From Sphingobium_A sp965228065 (GTDB taxonomy: Bacteria > Pseudomonadota > Alphaproteobacteria > Sphingomonadales > Sphingomonadaceae): a DNA stretch of 64,000 nucleotides. Made by a program: the position numbers and the translations under genes. Under the pieces are notes generated by a model that saw only the letters and a list, made by a program, of their open reading frames with translations, made no database searches and was not told the origin of the DNA. Of this stretch, positions 33,312 to 42,056 are shown piece by piece; the stretch's first letter is position 1, and every line of letters begins with the position of its first letter. The stretch lies in contig OZ245788.1 of the NCBI GenBank assembly GCA_965228065.1, positions 5,332,001 through 5,396,000 on the forward strand. The letters are read 5' to 3'.

Positions 33312-36300
33312 TCAGGAGACCAGGGCGAGACGCGGCGTTTCGGCGGTGCGCAACTCGACCGCAAGGATTCCCGGCAGCACCTCGATCCGCGCAACAAGCT
33401 CGGCATCGAGCAGATAATCGCGCGCCAGCCGCACCGTCGCCGATGCGCCGCCATCAAGCCGCGCGCGCAGTATCAATTCGCCGCGTCCGCCACGATACCC
33501 ATCGAGCAAATTCGCCAGCGCGGTGATTCCCGCCGCATCCTCCATCGTCACCTCGACAACCAGCCGGGCATTGCCGGCCAGTTGCTCGAAGGGCTGGATC
33601 CGCTTCACCGTCACGCGCGGCGTTTCCTCACCCGGACGCCGATCGAGCTCGACCGTCAACAGGCCACAATTGCCTTCGCGCGCCGCCTCTTCCAGATTTT
33701 TGGCGACGTCGTCGTCGAAACAGGTGGCGATGAACTGGCCGGATGCGTCCGAACAGGTGGCCATGAGATAACGCCGCCCCCGCGCGGAGGTCCGCCAGCG
33801 CGCATCCTCGATCAGCCCGGCCATCGTCGCACCGGTTCGGCTGCCGTCGACCGGGGCGATCTGCGCGCACAGCGCGGCATAGCTGCGCGCACCATGCCCT
33901 TCGGCGAGATGGCTGTAGCGATCGACAGGATGCGCGGAGAAATAGAAGCCGAATGCATCCTTTTCCTGCGCCATACGATCGGCGAGCGTCCAATGCGCAC
34001 TCTGCGGAAGCTGGATTGCGGACGCGCGCGCCTCGCTGCCGCCGAACAGGCCATGCTGCCCGCTGGTCCGGCTTTCCGCGGCATGCGAGGCGACTGCCAA
34101 TATCGTTTCCGCCACTGCATGAACGCCGGCGCGATCGGGGTTGATCGAATCGAACGCCCCAGCTGCCGCAAGGCTTTCGATCTGACGACGATTCAACAAT
34201 TTCGGATCGACGCGGTTGGCGAAATCGTCGAGCGTGGCATAAACGCCTTCCGCGTCACGTTCGACGATCAGCGTCTCCATCGCCTTTTCGCCCACCCCCT
34301 TCAGCGCGGCGAGCGCATAGCGCACGACAAGCCCGTCCGGTGTCTCCTCGACATCGAATTCTGCCTGGCTGGCATTGATGCAGGGCGGCAGATAAGTGAC
34401 GTCCATCCGTCGCATATCCTCGACGAAGATGCCGAGCTTGTCGGTCAGCGCCATATCGAAGCACATCGATGCCGCGAAGAATTCATGGGGGTAATGCGCC
34501 TTGAGCCAGGCGGTCTGATAAGCAAGCAACGCATAGGCCGCCGCGTGGCTCTTGTTGAAACCATAGCCGGCGAACTTGTCGATCAGGTCGAACAGCTCGT
34601 TGGCCTTCGCCGATTCGATGCCGTTGACGGTCTTGCACCCTTCGACGAAGCCCACGCGCTGCGCATCCATCTCCGCCTTGATCTTCTTGCCCATGGCGCG
34701 GCGAAGCATGTCGGCGCCGCCAAGGCTGTAGCCGGCCAGCACCTGCGCGGCCTGCATCACCTGCTCCTGGTAGACGAAGATACCGTAGGTTTCGGACAAT
34801 ATGCCTTCGAGCAGCGGGTGCGGATATTCGATCGCTTCACGCCCGTTCTTGCGCGCGCCGAACATCGGGATGTTGTCCATCGGGCCCGGACGGTAGAGCG
34901 AGACGAGCGCGATGATGTCGCCGAAATTGGACGGGCGCACCGCCGCCAGCGTGCGCCGCATGCCTTCCGATTCCAGCTGGAACACGCCGACCGTATCGCC
35001 CTTCTGGAGCAGCTTGTAGACGCCCTCGTCATCCCATTCGAGCGTATCGAGTTCGACCGTCACGCCGCGTTTGGCTAGGAGCTGCACCGCCTTTTGCAGG
35101 ACGGATAGCGTCTTGAGGCCGAGAAAGTCGAACTTCACCAGCCCGGCGCCCTCGACATATTTCATGTCGAACTGGGTGACCGGCATGTCCGAGCGCGGAT
35201 CGCGATAGAGCGGCACGAGCTGGTCGAGCGGGCGATCGCCGATCACCACGCCGGCGGCATGGGTCGAGCTATGCCGCGGAAGCCCCTCGAGCTTCATCGC
35301 CAGATCGACCAGGCGCTTCACCTGCCTATCGGTCTCATATTCGTGGCGGAATTCGGCGACCCCGCCCTTCTCCATCGTCCGTTCCAGCGTCCATGGATCG
35401 GTGGGATGGTTGGGAACGAGCTTAGCCAGCCGGTCGACCTGGCCATAGCTCATCTGCAGCACGCGGCCGGTGTCCTTGAGCACGGCGCGCGCCTTCAGGC
35501 GCCCAAAGGTGATGATCTGCGCCACATGGTCGCGGCCATATTTGCGCTGGACGTAGCGGATCACTTCTTCGCGCCGCGTTTCGCAGAAATCGATATCGAA
35601 ATCCGGCATCGAGACGCGCTCGGGATTGAGAAAGCGTTCGAACAGCAAGCCCAGCTTCAGTGGGTCGAGATCAGTGATGGTGAGCGCCCAGGCGACCACC
35701 GAACCGGCGCCCGATCCACGACCGGGACCGACCGGAATATCCTGCTCCTTGGCCCATTTGATGAAGTCCGCGACGATCAGGAAATAGCCGGGAAAGCCCA
35801 TCTGGACGATGACGTCGAGTTCGAAATCGAGCCGCGTCTTATAGGCCTGACGGGCATCGTCGTCGGCGACGCCCGCCTTTTCGAGTCGCATGACAAGGCC
35901 GGCATGCGCATCTTCGCGCAATTTCGTCGCCTCGCCCTCGCGATCGCCAGCAAGGCTGGGCAGGATCGGATTGCGCTTCGGCGCCATGACCGCACAGCGC
36001 TGCGCGACGACCAGCGTGTTCGCCAGTGCCTCAGGCAGGTCATCGAACAGCAGCTTCATGTCCTTGGCGGGTTTCATCCACGCGTCGGGCGAGCTTTTGC
36101 GGCGATCGTCGCTTTCCACATAGGATGAGCCGGCGATGCAGAGCATGGCATCGTGCGCCGCGTGGAAATTCTCGTCGGCAAAGCAGGATGGATTGGTCGC
36201 GACCAGCGGTAGGCCTCGTGCATATGCCAGGTCGAGCAGATGCGGCTCCGCCCGCCCCTCGATCTCGTCGAGCCGGCGAACGATCTCGATATAGAGCCGG

Positions 36301-36803
36301 TCCGGGAACAGCGCCTGAAGCCGGTCGGCATAGGCCGCCGCACGATCCATCTGTTCCTCGGCGAACAAGCGCGTCAGCCCGCCTTCATTGCCTGCCGTCA
36401 AGGCGATCAGCCCATTGGACGAGTCTTCCAGCGCCTCGAAACGAACATGTGCCTGTTGCTCGACCGGCCGATCGAGATGCGCGGCGGAAACCAGCCTGCA
36501 CAGATTGTCGTAGCCGGCCTCATCCTGCGCGTAGAGCGCCAGCCAGTCGAAGATCGGTTCGACGCCATCGGGCATGTCCGGCCGCGCCACGCACAGCATC
36601 GCACCGATGATTGGCTGGACGCCGGCGCCCTTGCACGCGTCGGAATAGGCCATGGCGGCATACAGGCCGTTGCGATCGGTCAGTGCCGCTGCGGGAAAGC
36701 CGAGCTCGCGGGCGCGCTTGGCGATCCCCTTGGGCTCGATCGCGCCCTCCAGCATCGTATAGGATGAAAAGATACGTAACGGGACGAAGGGCGCGTGGGG
36801 CAT
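33312..36803 (-). CDS. dnaE: DNA polymerase III alpha subunit DnaE
   Basis: This 1163-residue replicative polymerase has an N-terminal PHP domain (about residues 1-280) and a C-family palm with the catalytic aspartates in MPDFDIDFCE (about residues 400-410). Fingers with RGSGAGSVVAW (about 366), the HhH region and a C-terminal OB-fold follow. The PHP opening reads FVPLRIFSSYTMLEG, without the histidines of HxHxxYS in active PHP proofreaders. The PHP domain is therefore probably structural, and proofreading would depend on a separate DnaQ. It stands alone on the minus strand. Confidence 0.98.
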   Translation of the reverse strand: MPHAPFVPLRIFSSYTMLEGAIEPKGIAKRARELGFPAAALTDRNGLYAAMAYSDACKGAGVQPIIGAMLCVARPDMPDGVEPIFDWLALYAQDEAGYDNLCRLVSAAHLDRPVEQQAHVRFEALEDSSNGLIALTAGNEGGLTRLFAEEQMDRAAAYADRLQALFPDRLYIEIVRRLDEIEGRAEPHLLDLAYARGLPLVATNPSCFADENFHAAHDAMLCIAGSSYVESDDRRKSSPDAWMKPAKDMKLLFDDLPEALANTLVVAQRCAVMAPKRNPILPSLAGDREGEATKLREDAHAGLVMRLEKAGVADDDARQAYKTRLDFELDVIVQMGFPGYFLIVADFIKWAKEQDIPVGPGRGSGAGSVVAWALTITDLDPLKLGLLFERFLNPERVSMPDFDIDFCETRREEVIRYVQRKYGRDHVAQIITFGRLKARAVLKDTGRVLQMSYGQVDRLAKLVPNHPTDPWTLERTMEKGGVAEFRHEYETDRQVKRLVDLAMKLEGLPRHSSTHAAGVVIGDRPLDQLVPLYRDPRSDMPVTQFDMKYVEGAGLVKFDFLGLKTLSVLQKAVQLLAKRGVTVELDTLEWDDEGVYKLLQKGDTVGVFQLESEGMRRTLAAVRPSNFGDIIALVSLYRPGPMDNIPMFGARKNGREAIEYPHPLLEGILSETYGIFVYQEQVMQAAQVLAGYSLGGADMLRRAMGKKIKAEMDAQRVGFVEGCKTVNGIESAKANELFDLIDKFAGYGFNKSHAAAYALLAYQTAWLKAHYPHEFFAASMCFDMALTDKLGIFVEDMRRMDVTYLPPCINASQAEFDVEETPDGLVVRYALAALKGVGEKAMETLIVERDAEGVYATLDDFANRVDPKLLNRRQIESLAAAGAFDSINPDRAGVHAVAETILAVASHAAESRTSGQHGLFGGSEARASAIQLPQSAHWTLADRMAQEKDAFGFYFSAHPVDRYSHLAEGHGARSYAALCAQIAPVDGSRTGATMAGLIEDARWRTSARGRRYLMATCSDASGQFIATCFDDDVAKNLEEAAREGNCGLLTVELDRRPGEETPRVTVKRIQPFEQLAGNARLVVEVTMEDAAGITALANLLDGYRGGRGELILRARLDGGASATVRLARDYLLDAELVARIEVLPGILAVELRTAETPRLALVS

Positions 36804-36860
36804 GCCGGAGCTTAGCCGGACCAGCGCGATTCGTTAAACCCATTCCACCCCCACAATCGA

Positions 36861-37340
36861 TTACAGCAGCTTTTCTATGTCCTTTTCCAGCGATTCAGGC
36901 TTGTCGGTCGGGGCGTATCGCTTCACCGGCACGCCAGTGCGATCGACGAGGAACTTGGTGAAGTTCCATTTGATCGCCTTGCTGCCCATCAGACCGGGCT
37001 TTGCCGCCTTCAGATAATCATAGAGCGGATCGGTCCCCGATCCGTTGACCTCGATCTTCGCCATCAGCGGAAAGGTGACGTCGTAGGTCAACGAGCAGAA
37101 ATTCGAGATCTCCTCGGCATCGCCAGGCTCCTGCGCGCCAAACTGATTGCAGGGGAAAGCGAGGATCGCAAAACCGCGTTCGCCATATTTGCGGTACAGC
37201 GCCTCCAGCCCGGCATATTGCGGGGTGAAACCGCATTTGGACGCGACATTGACGATCAGCAAAACCTTGCCAGCATAATCGGACAGCGCCTTTTCCACGC
37301 CATTGGGCAGTGCGACGGTGAAATCGGTGACCGCGGTCAT
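36861..37340 (-). CDS. Glutathione peroxidase family (thiol peroxidase) protein
   Basis: This 159-residue Gpx/BtuE-type enzyme has peroxidatic Cys36 (NVASKCGFTPQY), Gln66 (FPCNQFG) and Trp125 (KWNFTKF), the Cys-type triad. It reduces peroxides, in bacteria usually with thioredoxin. ATG 37340 overlaps the stop of the preceding gene (ATGA). A longer frame to 37583 is out-of-frame read-through of that gene. Confidence 0.93.
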   Translation of the reverse strand: MTAVTDFTVALPNGVEKALSDYAGKVLLIVNVASKCGFTPQYAGLEALYRKYGERGFAILAFPCNQFGAQEPGDAEEISNFCSLTYDVTFPLMAKIEVNGSGTDPLYDYLKAAKPGLMGSKAIKWNFTKFLVDRTGVPVKRYAPTDKPESLEKDIEKLL

Positions 37341-37888
37341 GATGTCTTCCTCGGCTTGTAGGTGAAATCGAAGGAACGAGACCAACTCTTTCCTCCGTCG
37401 CGTGAATCCTCGCCAATCTGCCGAACGGTGCCGCCATCGGGATAGAGCGTCATCCGCTGCATAAAATCCTTCTCCGGGCCCTGCTTGCTCCGCCAGAGAC
37501 CGGTCAGCACCATGCGCCCCTGTTCCAGGCCGCCGACAAATTCGACACGCGCGCCCGACGAATCGATCCAGACCTGCTTCCATTGCCGGTCACGTTGATC
37601 GTAGCTGTTCAGACTACCACCGCTCAGCATGGTGAAGGGATGCCAGTTCTCGCGGATCCCGCAGCCATGATAGACTGGCTCGACCGTGCTGGCGCCGAGC
37701 ATCTCTTCGGGCTTGTCGGTGTTGAACACGCTCCACTCGCCGATCCAGAAGTCGAACTGCCGATATTCTGGAGCCGTGCAATTCGCAGGGAGACTGGCGG
37801 GCGGCACCGGCGGAGACATTTGCGCGTTTGCCGTGTCGCACAGCATTATCGCACCCAGAATCATCACGCCCGGCATCGTCCACCGCAT
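37337..37888 (-). CDS. Periplasmic lipocalin-like protein of unknown function
   Basis: This 183-residue protein has a signal peptide (about residues 1-22, ending TANAQ). A domain contains FDFWIGEWSVFN and later YHGCGIRENW, the kind of beta-barrel opening seen in DUF1579/lipocalin-like secreted proteins. No catalytic residues are recognised. It is translationally coupled to the downstream glutathione peroxidase gene, which hints at a shared context such as envelope stress. That is inference. Confidence 0.75.
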   Translation of the reverse strand: MRWTMPGVMILGAIMLCDTANAQMSPPVPPASLPANCTAPEYRQFDFWIGEWSVFNTDKPEEMLGASTVEPVYHGCGIRENWHPFTMLSGGSLNSYDQRDRQWKQVWIDSSGARVEFVGGLEQGRMVLTGLWRSKQGPEKDFMQRMTLYPDGGTVRQIGEDSRDGGKSWSRSFDFTYKPRKTS

Positions 37889-37899
37889 CGGCCGTTTCC

Positions 37900-38571
37900 C
37901 TATTCGAGCTTGCCCTCATGCAATCGCACCACGCGGTCCATGCGCGCCGCCAGGCGTTCGTTGTGCGTCGCGACCAAAGCCGCCGAGCCCTCACCGCGAA
38001 CCAACCCCAGGAATTCTGCGAAGACGATTTCCGCGGTCGCCTCGTCCAGATTGCCGGTCGGCTCGTCGGCCAGCACCAGCGAGGGACGATTGGCCAGCGC
38101 TCGCGCCACCGCGACGCGCTGCTGCTCGCCGCCAGAAAGCTGGCTGGGCCGGTGAGTCAGGCGATGGCCGAGCCCGAGCGAGGTCAGCAACGCCGTGGCG
38201 CGCGCCTGTGCATCGGCGGTTTCCGCGCCATGAATGAGTTGCGGCAAGACCACATTCTCGGTCGCGTCGAAATCGGGCAACAGGTGGTGGAATTGATAGA
38301 TGAAGCCCAGCGCATCCCGACGCAGCGTCGTTCGCTCGTCGGCATCGAGTCTCGAGGCTTCCTCGCCCTTGATGCGGATCGATCCCTCGAAACCGCCCTC
38401 CAGCAGGCCGACTGCCTGGAGCAATGTCGACTTGCCCGATCCCGAGGGGCCGAGCAACGCGACGATCTCGCCGGGGGCGACATGCAGATCGACGCCGCGC
38501 AGCACTTCGATCGTCACATCGCCCTGGACGAAGCTGCGGCGCAGGCCGGTCGTGGCCAGAATGTCACTCAT
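37900..38571 (-). CDS. lolD: Lipoprotein-releasing ABC ATPase LolD
   Basis: This 223-residue ABC ATPase has Walker A GPSGSGKST, signature LSGGEQQRVAVARAL, Walker B SLVLADEPTGNLD and the switch His (LVATHN). It powers extraction of outer-membrane lipoproteins from the inner membrane to LolA. Its start overlaps the end of the LolC/E gene by 8 nt. Confidence 0.94.
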   Translation of the reverse strand: MSDILATTGLRRSFVQGDVTIEVLRGVDLHVAPGEIVALLGPSGSGKSTLLQAVGLLEGGFEGSIRIKGEEASRLDADERTTLRRDALGFIYQFHHLLPDFDATENVVLPQLIHGAETADAQARATALLTSLGLGHRLTHRPSQLSGGEQQRVAVARALANRPSLVLADEPTGNLDEATAEIVFAEFLGLVRGEGSAALVATHNERLAARMDRVVRLHEGKLE

Positions 38572-39814
38572 AACGCAGCACCTGTACCGGATCGGTGCTC
38601 GCCGCCTTGAACGCGGGATAGAGCGTGGCGAGGAAGCTGAAAAACAATGCCATCAGGCAGATGCCGATCACTTCAAACGGGTCGGTCTTGGAGGGCAGCT
38701 CGGTCAGGAAGCGGATCGACGGATCCCAGAGATTCTGCCCCGTTACGAACTGGATGAAGTTCACCACCGACTGGCGGAAGAACAGGAAGATGAAGCCGAG
38801 GACGATCCCGGCAAGAATGCCGAGCGATGCGATGGTGACGCCCACCGTCACGAAGATCTTGATCAATCCCCGCCGCGTCGCCCCCATCGTCCGCAGGATC
38901 GCGATGTCGCGATTCTTGGCGCGCACCAGCATGATCAGCGACGAGAGGATGTTGAACACCGCGACCAGGATGATGATCGAGAGCACGACGAACATCGCCA
39001 CCCGCTCGACCGCCAGCGCCTCGAAAAGCTGCGAATTCATCGTCCTCCAGTCGGAAACCTGCGCCCTGCCCGCCACTTTCTGCCCCAGCGGCGCCAATAT
39101 CTCGCCGACGCGGTCGGGGGCGACCGTCTTGACCTCGATCATGCCAACGGAATCACCCATCAACAGTAGAAGCTGCGCATTCTCGATCGGCATGATCACG
39201 AACGCCTTGTCGTAATCATAGACGCCGACCTCGAAGATCGCAGCCACGCGATAGGCGACGATGCGCGGCACGGTCCCAAAAGGCGTGGTCTGCCCCTGCG
39301 GGCTGATCAGGCTGATCTGGCTGCCGACCTGGACGCCGAGTTGTTCGGCCAGCCGTGCGCCGATTGCGACATTGTCATTGCCCGGCTTCAGGTCACGCAA
39401 GGAACCGCGCAATACATTTTCGGCGATTAAGGGGTTACCGACGATGTCCGGCACGGTCAGGCCGCGAACCGCCACGCCTTCCACCCGGCCCTCCGAACTC
39501 GCCATCAAGGGTTGTTCGATCATCGGTGTCGCGGAAACCACACCGGGGGTACGCTTCGCTTCAGCCAGCACGTTGCGCCAGTCGGGCAACCGCCCGCCAT
39601 AGCCCTGCACGACGGCATGTCCGTTCAACCCGACGATCTTGTCGAACAGTTCCGCGCGGAACCCGTTCATCACGCTCATGACGATGATCAGCGCGGCAAC
39701 ACCGAGCATCACCGCGAACAGGCTGATGCCGGCGACGAGAAAAATGAATCCCTCGCCCTTTCCCGGCAGCAGATAGCGTTTTGCGATCATCCGCTCGTAG
39801 CGGGAAAGGATCAT
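38564..39814 (-). CDS. lolC: Lipoprotein-releasing permease LolC/LolE family
   Basis: This 416-residue permease has one N-terminal helix (about residues 25-50), a large periplasmic MacB-like domain and a FtsX domain with three C-terminal helices. The opening RYERMIAKRYLLPGKGEGFIF is typical of LolC/E. A single permease gene is present, as in many alphaproteobacteria where one LolF-type protein forms a homodimer. I chose ATG 39814; the frame upstream to 39952 lacks family sequence. Confidence 0.93.
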   Translation of the reverse strand: MILSRYERMIAKRYLLPGKGEGFIFLVAGISLFAVMLGVAALIIVMSVMNGFRAELFDKIVGLNGHAVVQGYGGRLPDWRNVLAEAKRTPGVVSATPMIEQPLMASSEGRVEGVAVRGLTVPDIVGNPLIAENVLRGSLRDLKPGNDNVAIGARLAEQLGVQVGSQISLISPQGQTTPFGTVPRIVAYRVAAIFEVGVYDYDKAFVIMPIENAQLLLLMGDSVGMIEVKTVAPDRVGEILAPLGQKVAGRAQVSDWRTMNSQLFEALAVERVAMFVVLSIIILVAVFNILSSLIMLVRAKNRDIAILRTMGATRRGLIKIFVTVGVTIASLGILAGIVLGFIFLFFRQSVVNFIQFVTGQNLWDPSIRFLTELPSKTDPFEVIGICLMALFFSFLATLYPAFKAASTDPVQVLRYE

Positions 39815-39855
39815 TCGGCTGGATCCTGATAGCTCGACGACATGACGCCCCGTCC

Positions 39856-39960
39856 AGGGCATCGCGCGGAAATGTGGGAACCGGTTCTCCGCACCAGGTG
39901 ATGCTCCGTCAGGGGAAAAGAGCAAATTGCATGATCCGGGATCATGCGACATGCTCTAGG
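39856..39960. repeat. Alphaproteobacterial palindromic intergenic repeat
   Basis: Two linked hairpins are present. One spans GCATC...GATGC (about 39860-39905) around a GGGAACCGGTT core. The second is a near-perfect palindrome GCATGATCC-G-GGATCATGC (39929-39947) flanked by AGAGCA and TGCTCT. The combination resembles a non-coding repeat widespread in alphaproteobacteria. It separates lolC from the region before the small heat-shock gene. No gene is apparent from 39815 to 40383. Confidence 0.6.
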
Positions 39961-40199
39961 CATGGGCGGCGATGCTGGCAAGCCGGGCCACCGTGTTGCC
40001 AAATGACCACAGCATCGACTCAATCGTTCAGCCCTATCGATTCCTTCCATGACAAGCCGATGACGTTTGCGTAGCGTTCAATTGCTGAACGCAGGCAAAG
40101 GCCGTGGTTCGGGGAGTGGGCTTCGCCCGGCGATGACGATGAAGGGACCGGCATCGCCAGCGTGCTGAAGCCAAATCCAAGGGGGCTGACGAGCATTCG

Positions 40200-40383
40200 T
40201 CACGCGGGTGCCCGGATCGGAAACGGTCCGGGCACTTCCCGTTTCAGGCCCTGAGCATCCTCTTGAAACCGTTCATCCTCCTCCTAACTCAAGCATATCC
40301 GACGCCAATCCGGGTCGGACGTTCCGGAGCGCCGTCATGACGGGCTTCGTTGCACGCGAAAATGCTCAGTGGAGATTTTTGAC
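40200..40383 (+). promoter_or_regulatory. Possible ROSE-type RNA thermometer before hsp20
   Basis: The untranslated leader contains a strong 7-8 bp hairpin (GCCCGGA...TCCGGGC, about 40208-40232) and a looser GTTTCA/TGAAAC stem. A final small stem close to the start has TGCTC facing TGGAG, which is the Shine-Dalgarno. This layout (stable upstream hairpins, weak last hairpin sequestering GGAG) is that of ROSE elements of alphaproteobacterial hsp20 genes. The match is by eye only. Confidence 0.4.
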
Positions 40384-40863
40384 ATGAGGACCATCGATTT
40401 CACCCCCTATCGCCGTTCCACCGTTGGCTTTGACCGCCTGTTCGACCTGTTGGAGAATAATGCGCGCCAGGCGCAGGGCGACAATTACCCGCCCTTCGAC
40501 CTCGAGCGACGCGGCGAAGACCGTTATCGCATCACTCTGGCCGTGGCCGGCTTCAAGCGCGACGAGATCGAGATCACCGCACAACAGAATCTGCTGCTGG
40601 TGACGGGCAAGAAGGATGCTGCGGACCAGGATCGCAGCCAGTTCCTGCACGTCGGCATCGCCAATCGCAGCTTCGAGCGCCGCTTCGAACTGGCGGATTT
40701 CGTCCGGGTCGAGGATGCGAATCTGGCTGATGGCCTGCTGACCATCGACCTGCTCCGTGAAATCCCAGAGGCAATGAAGCCGCAGAAGATCACGATCGGC
40801 GCAGCGCCCGCCATCGACGGTGCGGCTGTCGAAAGCATCGAGGCCGCCCGCAAGGCCGCCTGA
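40384..40863 (+). CDS. Small heat-shock protein, Hsp20/IbpA family
   Basis: This 159-residue holdase has an alpha-crystallin domain (about residues 35-130) with YPPFDLERRGEDRYRITLAVAGFKRDEIEI and a C-terminal extension. The usual I-x-I/V motif is replaced by ITIGAAP-like sequence. It binds unfolding proteins during heat stress. ATG 40384 has GGAG 10 nt upstream; an ATG at 40369 lies before that site and is less likely. Confidence 0.93.
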   Translation: MRTIDFTPYRRSTVGFDRLFDLLENNARQAQGDNYPPFDLERRGEDRYRITLAVAGFKRDEIEITAQQNLLLVTGKKDAADQDRSQFLHVGIANRSFERRFELADFVRVEDANLADGLLTIDLLREIPEAMKPQKITIGAAPAIDGAAVESIEAARKAA

Positions 40864-40887
40864 CCGCTCGAAAACCGACTTGAGAAG

Positions 40888-40917
40888 CGCCCGGACCGGA
40901 GACGGTTCGGGCGTTTT
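40888..40917 (+). terminator. Rho-independent terminator after hsp20
   Basis: The 11-bp stem CGCCCGGACCG with loop GAGA and its complement (one G:U) is followed by TTTT. It lies 25 nt after the hsp20 stop. Confidence 0.85.
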
Positions 40918-41044
40918 GCTGCGCAAACACCGCGCAAAGAAAGGAGCAGCCGGACAGCAAACGCGTCCGGCCGCCCAAGAGCACCTCGAAGCGCCACCGA
41001 TATGGAAAGGCCCGGCCCGGGTCGCAAATAGGCCGGCTTTCCAG

Positions 41045-41731
41045 TCAATCGGCTGTTTCGGCGATCTCCGATAACAGGGTGCTATCCAGAATCTGGATCC
41101 GCCCGCCGGTCAGCGCGATGACGCCGGAATCCGACCATGCGCCAAGCTGGCGGTTAATCTGTTCGCGCGACATGCCGGCAAACATGCCGAGTTCGCTCTG
41201 GCTGAGGTCGAGACGAAGCCGACCATCCGTCGAACCATCAAGCGTCAACCGGCGCAGGAAGCGCGCAAGCCGGGGGCCGGACGTGAAGGCCCGATCGCTC
41301 TCGATCGTGCTGTTCGCCTGGCGCAAGCGCCGCGCAAGCTCGCGCAAAATCCTGAGAGCCATGCCGCTATGCTGGGCGATGATCGCTTCGAACGAGGCTC
41401 GTGCGAGCCTGAGGCACTGAACGGGATCGAGCGTGGTGACCGTCGCGGTGCGCTCGCCGCCGTCGAGCAGTGCAATCTCGCCAATGACACTGCCCGGCTC
41501 GGCATAGTCGAGGATGATCTCGCGCCCGTTGCTCGACACCATCGAGATCCGCGCCGCGCCGGTCAGCAGGATGAACAGCGAATCCCCCTCGTCGCCCTGG
41601 CGCATGATCTCCTTGCCCTTGCCATGGGTCTGAAGCGTTCCGTGCAGAATGATCGCGGCCAGTTCGTCTTCGCTGCATGATGCGAAGAGCGAATGTTCGG
41701 GCAACAGAGCGGCGAGTTGTTCGGGTTTCAT
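41045..41731 (-). CDS. Crp/Fnr-family transcriptional regulator
   Basis: This 228-residue protein has an N-terminal cyclic-nucleotide-binding beta-roll (about residues 20-130) and a dimer helix. The C-terminal winged helix has recognition-helix sequence MFAGMSREQINRQLGAW. The roll has GEIALLDGGERTATVTT, close to the cNMP pocket R-T signature. No Fnr-type cysteine cluster is present, so oxygen sensing by an iron-sulfur cluster is unlikely. ATG 41731 is preceded by GGGAC and fits the family start MKPEQLAALL. Confidence 0.92.
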   Translation of the reverse strand: MKPEQLAALLPEHSLFASCSEDELAAIILHGTLQTHGKGKEIMRQGDEGDSLFILLTGAARISMVSSNGREIILDYAEPGSVIGEIALLDGGERTATVTTLDPVQCLRLARASFEAIIAQHSGMALRILRELARRLRQANSTIESDRAFTSGPRLARFLRRLTLDGSTDGRLRLDLSQSELGMFAGMSREQINRQLGAWSDSGVIALTGGRIQILDSTLLSEIAETAD

Positions 41732-41870
41732 GTGCGGTCCCTTCCGGCGTGGATACTTCCGATTCGCCGTCCACACCCGGATGGCGCATCCGGAACGATC
41801 AATGTGTGACGGCGATCACAGGTGCGGTGAGGCCTTCGATTTCGACACCTGTCCTGATAGACTGATGCAC

Positions 41871-42047
41871 ATGGGCGACGTCATCAACCTGAGATCCGTA
41901 CGCAAAGCGAAGGTCCGCGCGACGGCGTCCGCACAAGCGGACGCGAACCGCGCGAAGTTCGGCCGGACGAAAGCGGAAAAACAGGCTGATGCGGCAGAGA
42001 AAGCGCGCTCCGAGCGCCTGCTGGACGGAACGAAGCTCGAAAGCTGA
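41871..42047 (+). CDS. DUF4169 family small protein
   Basis: This 58-residue basic protein starts MGDVINLRSVRKAKVRATASA and continues NRAKFGRTKAEKQ, which matches the DUF4169 family. Members are short, charged and of unknown function, and are common in sphingomonads and rhizobia. It stands alone between two minus-strand genes. Confidence 0.82.
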   Translation: MGDVINLRSVRKAKVRATASAQADANRAKFGRTKAEKQADAAEKARSERLLDGTKLES

Positions 42048-42056
42048 CGCCGCGTT

